Positions 61,628-64,000 of a stretch of 64,000 nucleotides of DNA are shown one piece after another. Source of the stretch: JASDSY01 sp041441465 (GTDB lineage: Bacteria; Muiribacteriota; UBA9980); NCBI GenBank assembly GCA_041441465.1, contig JASDSY010000026.1, forward strand, positions 124,001-188,000. The letters run 5' to 3'. Position 1 is the stretch's first letter; every line of letters starts with the position of its first letter. Position numbers and translations under genes: made by a program. The notes under the pieces are model-generated. The model was not told where the DNA came from, did no database searches, and worked only from the letters and a program-made list of their open reading frames with translations.

Positions 61628-62407
61628 TTAAAAAAAGTAAACCTTAAGATCATAAATAGCGTGAGTATAAACGGCAATCCCATAACCGCGCATAAAGTAC
61701 AATATCGATAAAATAACGCCGGCTATAAATCTGAATACGAACGAAGCGACATCGAATTGATCGCCGAGCGAACCGATATAGTGAAAAGCCGAAAAAATCA
61801 GAGCCGCCCAAAAAATTGCAAACGCGCCGGCATGATAATATTTCAAGTCAAAAAACTTAGTGAAAATATAAATAAACAAAGAAATCAGGAAATATCTGAA
61901 TACAAATTCTTCATATATTCCGGCGCCAAGCGATACTATAAGCTTTTCAGTGAAAGTGAACGCCGAATCACCCATCGAAAGCGAGGCGAGCTGCGGAATC
62001 ACTTTTTGCGTCAGCTTCGAAACTATCGGCCCTAATATCATAGCATACATAATCGATTCGGCAAGCATAAAAACGAAAAAAATCGGATAAATTTTTTCAT
62101 CCTTTGATTTTTTGTCCGAAAAGACGAGAAAAGCGTATAATGATACGATTATTAAAGTAAAACCGATTACGGTTTTTATACCGATGGCATTAAAAAATAA
62201 TTTCACTATAACGTCGGCGCCGTTTCTAATCGGCGTTCCGGTCGCTATTATTAAAAATTCATAAAGCACAAGCAGCGGAAGAATAAACAAAAAATTATAA
62301 ACAGGTTTGCGGACGCTTGGAAAATATCCGTTATCGTCTTCCGGGACGTTAACGTTATTGACCGGCAGCTGACGTCCATAATCCTCGTGGAAATTATAGT
62401 TATTCAA
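61628..62407 (-). CDS. CPBP-family (CAAX/Abi) intramembrane metalloprotease
   Basis: About 259 residues with seven or eight membrane helices. The catalytic motifs are YEEFVFRYFL (EExxxR) and FSAFHYIG (FxxxH), plus YTHAIYD near the C-terminus. The family includes CAAX prenyl proteases and bacteriocin-immunity-type proteins. Start: TTG 62407 has GGTGG six nt upstream, while TTG 62413 touches that site. The gene overlaps the mutS2 end by 8 nt and lies 37 nt from the radical SAM gene, so all three are likely one operon. Confidence 0.86.
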   Translation of the reverse strand: MNNYNFHEDYGRQLPVNNVNVPEDDNGYFPSVRKPVYNFLFILPLLVLYEFLIIATGTPIRNGADVIVKLFFNAIGIKTVIGFTLIIVSLYAFLVFSDKKSKDEKIYPIFFVFMLAESIMYAMILGPIVSKLTQKVIPQLASLSMGDSAFTFTEKLIVSLGAGIYEEFVFRYFLISLFIYIFTKFFDLKYYHAGAFAIFWAALIFSAFHYIGSLGDQFDVASFVFRFIAGVILSILYFMRGYGIAVYTHAIYDLKVYFF

Positions 62408-64000
62408 GTTCAACCACCGTTACGCCGTAATCGCCTTCTCCATATTTCCCGGTCCTAAATGATTTAACGCTGTGTTCAGTCTTTAAATAACTTTCTACAG
62501 CCGCTTTTAAAGCAAGCGTCCCCTTGCCGTGTACAATTCTTACGGTTTTAAGGTGTCTTTCAGCGGCGCGCGCAAGATAAGTTTCAAGCGCTTCTATTCC
62601 GGCATCACAAGTTTTACCGCGTATATCAAGCTCATGCGTTATTTCATACTCGGCGGGTTTATAGCTTATGACAGACCTGTCATCAAATTCCGAAAGATTT
62701 TCACTCGTACCGGAAATCAATGAAAATTTCACCCACATCTGCATTTTATTTTTAAATTCGACAAGCGCCTGGCGTTTTTTAAAATTGATTTCTTTTAAAA
62801 TCACGCTGGCGTTAAATTTTTCTATAAGCAGGCTGTCGCCCGGCCTATATGGGAATCCAGGCGTTAATAACCTTTCATCGCGTTTTTCCGTCTGAGGCTT
62901 TTCATCCTGTTCTAAAGCAGAAAGATTTTTTTTCTCAGATACAATTTCCCTCGTTAGGTTTTGCTTTATCTCTTTTAAATCGGACTCCTGCTTTTTCACG
63001 TTCAGCGCATTATTGACCTTTTTCAGCATTTCGTTATATTTGCGCTCATATTCATCGCGAAGCTCATATTCAATTTCAGCGCGAGTTTTAGAAAACGCTT
63101 TCTCAAGGTCAATGACTTTTGTCTCGCTTTTCCTTAATTTTTGAGTTTCGTCCATAACGTTTTTATATTCGCGTTTCAAATCAGATGAATAACGTATAAG
63201 TTCCGATATCAGTTCCTCGTAACGCACCTCATTTTCATCAAGAAAGCCGGAAGCCTTTTCAATTAAAAATTGCGGCAAGCCATAGTTTTTGGCTATGTGA
63301 ATGGCGTAAGACGCCCCGGGAATTCCCATTATGAGCCTGTATGTCGGCTTCAGTGTATTGATATCAAATTCGAGCGAACCGTTAACGGCGTTATCAAGAG
63401 AATATGCAAAATCGACAACTTTTGAAAAATGAGTCGTTATAATGGCATGAGTCTTTATATTAGCAAGGTGCCATATAATCGAACATGCTATTGCCGCGCT
63501 ATAATTCGGCGCAGATCCGGAGCCGAGCTCGTCTAAAAGCACCAGCGTTTTCCGCGGCTCTGAAATTCCGGCCACCATTTCAGATAAAAATTTAATGTGT
63601 CCCGAAAAAGTAGATAAATTTTCGGTAATGCTCTGCGAATCACCTATATCGACGAACATTTTATCGATTAACGGCAGCGCTGTCGCCGCATCGGCCGGCA
63701 CGGGAATACCTGTCTTGGCCATAAGACAAAAAAGTCCTATCGTTTTAAGCAGCACCGTTTTACCGCCGGCATTCGGGCCGGATAATATCAATATATCGTT
63801 ATCTTTCGAAAGTTTTATGTTGAGCGGTACGCAATCGGCGCCCAGCAGAGGATGCCGTCCGTTTATAATTTCGAGTTCGCCGGTTTCCTGCACCTTAACG
63901 CGCTCGCATTTTTTTTCATCCGCAAACGCCGCAATTGCACAATATGCGTCAAGCCAATACGCTTTATTTAACGACATAAGCACCGCCGATGCTTCAGGCC
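62400..64000 (-). CDS. mutS2: MutS2 (N-terminus beyond window)
   Basis: The frame is open to the right window edge, about 532 residues, so about 250 N-terminal residues are missing. GRHPLL is followed by the Walker A string LSGPNAGGKTVLLKTIGL, then GDSQSITENLSTFSGHIKFL, LLDELGSGSAPNYSAAIA and HAIITTHFSK, all typical of MutS-type ATPases. A long coiled coil (about 250-370 of the visible part) is followed by a C-terminal Smr domain (HELDIRGKTCDAGIEALETY, VRIVHGKGTLALK). MutS2 acts in suppressing recombination and in ribosome rescue. The 3' end overlaps the CPBP start. Confidence 0.94.
   Translation of the reverse strand, partial: PEASAVLMSLNKAYWLDAYCAIAAFADEKKCERVKVQETGELEIINGRHPLLGADCVPLNIKLSKDNDILILSGPNAGGKTVLLKTIGLFCLMAKTGIPVPADAATALPLIDKMFVDIGDSQSITENLSTFSGHIKFLSEMVAGISEPRKTLVLLDELGSGSAPNYSAAIACSIIWHLANIKTHAIITTHFSKVVDFAYSLDNAVNGSLEFDINTLKPTYRLIMGIPGASYAIHIAKNYGLPQFLIEKASGFLDENEVRYEELISELIRYSSDLKREYKNVMDETQKLRKSETKVIDLEKAFSKTRAEIEYELRDEYERKYNEMLKKVNNALNVKKQESDLKEIKQNLTREIVSEKKNLSALEQDEKPQTEKRDERLLTPGFPYRPGDSLLIEKFNASVILKEINFKKRQALVEFKNKMQMWVKFSLISGTSENLSEFDDRSVISYKPAEYEITHELDIRGKTCDAGIEALETYLARAAERHLKTVRIVHGKGTLALKAAVESYLKTEHSVKSFRTGKYGEGDYGVTVVELE

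Noticed and set aside
1..64000. CRISPR array, tRNA genes, insertion sequence, prophage or toxin-antitoxin pair
   Set aside because: No regularly spaced repeats, tRNA-like T-arm strings in the gaps, transposase motifs or phage genes were seen on reading both strands.

Overview
The window is a gene-dense stretch of moderately A+T-rich bacterial DNA. Several genes point to a diderm (Gram-negative-type) cell: an LptF/LptG-family permease, a lipobox lipoprotein, FecR-domain and porin-like proteins, TPR proteins with export signals, and type IV pilin/pseudopilin genes. Other features recall Firmicutes or deep lineages: a YaaR-like gene directly after tmk, RapZ, MutS2, a WalJ-like hydrolase and the MEP isoprenoid pathway. 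This mix suggests an uncultured, deep-branching diderm phylum. That placement is inference; no rRNA or tRNA gene was seen. Promoters with sigma70-like -35/-10 boxes and hairpin-plus-T-run terminators are easy to find. Many genes carry a GGTGA-type Shine-Dalgarno followed by TTG or ATG.

Layout. 1-2877 (minus): a ParB-like gene and a spore-photoproduct-lyase-like radical SAM gene overlap by 8 bp and are followed by a membrane permease cut by the window edge. 3011-13439 (plus): DUF523/DUF1722, an SDR39U1 epimerase, DUF2461, dnaN, a small TPR protein, a membrane-anchored CBM48 protein, an LptF/G permease, argS, tmk, yaaR-like and rapZ. 13943-18757 (minus): a 1604-residue repeat lipoprotein, divergent from an rmlD/rfbD gene. 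19985-23240: FecR protein, Lys-rich secreted protein and outer-membrane barrel. 23323-28495: a NYN/OST-HTH protein, then ispD-ispE-dxr-ispF. 28629-34141: a GT-C-like membrane protein, a 56-residue minus-strand gene, a WalJ-like hydrolase, a HEAT protein and a multiheme cytochrome c.

34392-44881 is rich in pilus and signalling genes: a TPR protein, three minor-pilin-like proteins, a GAF/class III cyclase, a hydantoinase-family enzyme, a receiver protein, and two tandem GspG-like pilins that share a perfectly identical 257-bp block. 45000-50918 is a surface-polysaccharide region (initiating sugar-phosphate transferase, O-antigen ligase/polymerase with a TPR-like tail, polytopic protein); its second half is visibly more A+T-rich. 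51019-59528 holds a barrel-like exported protein, two large secreted proteins on the minus strand and two TPR proteins. 59914-64000 (minus) is a probable operon of mutS2 (cut by the window end), a CPBP protease and a B12-type radical SAM protein.

The parts most worth a second look are the ParB/SPL-like operon, the pilin pair (gene conversion, EF-hand loop, long 5' leader), the FecR/Lys-rich/barrel operon, the GNES-repeat lipoprotein, the altered HIGH motif in ArgRS, and the Cys/His insert in the hydantoinase-like enzyme. No CRISPR array, insertion sequence, prophage or classical defence island was seen.
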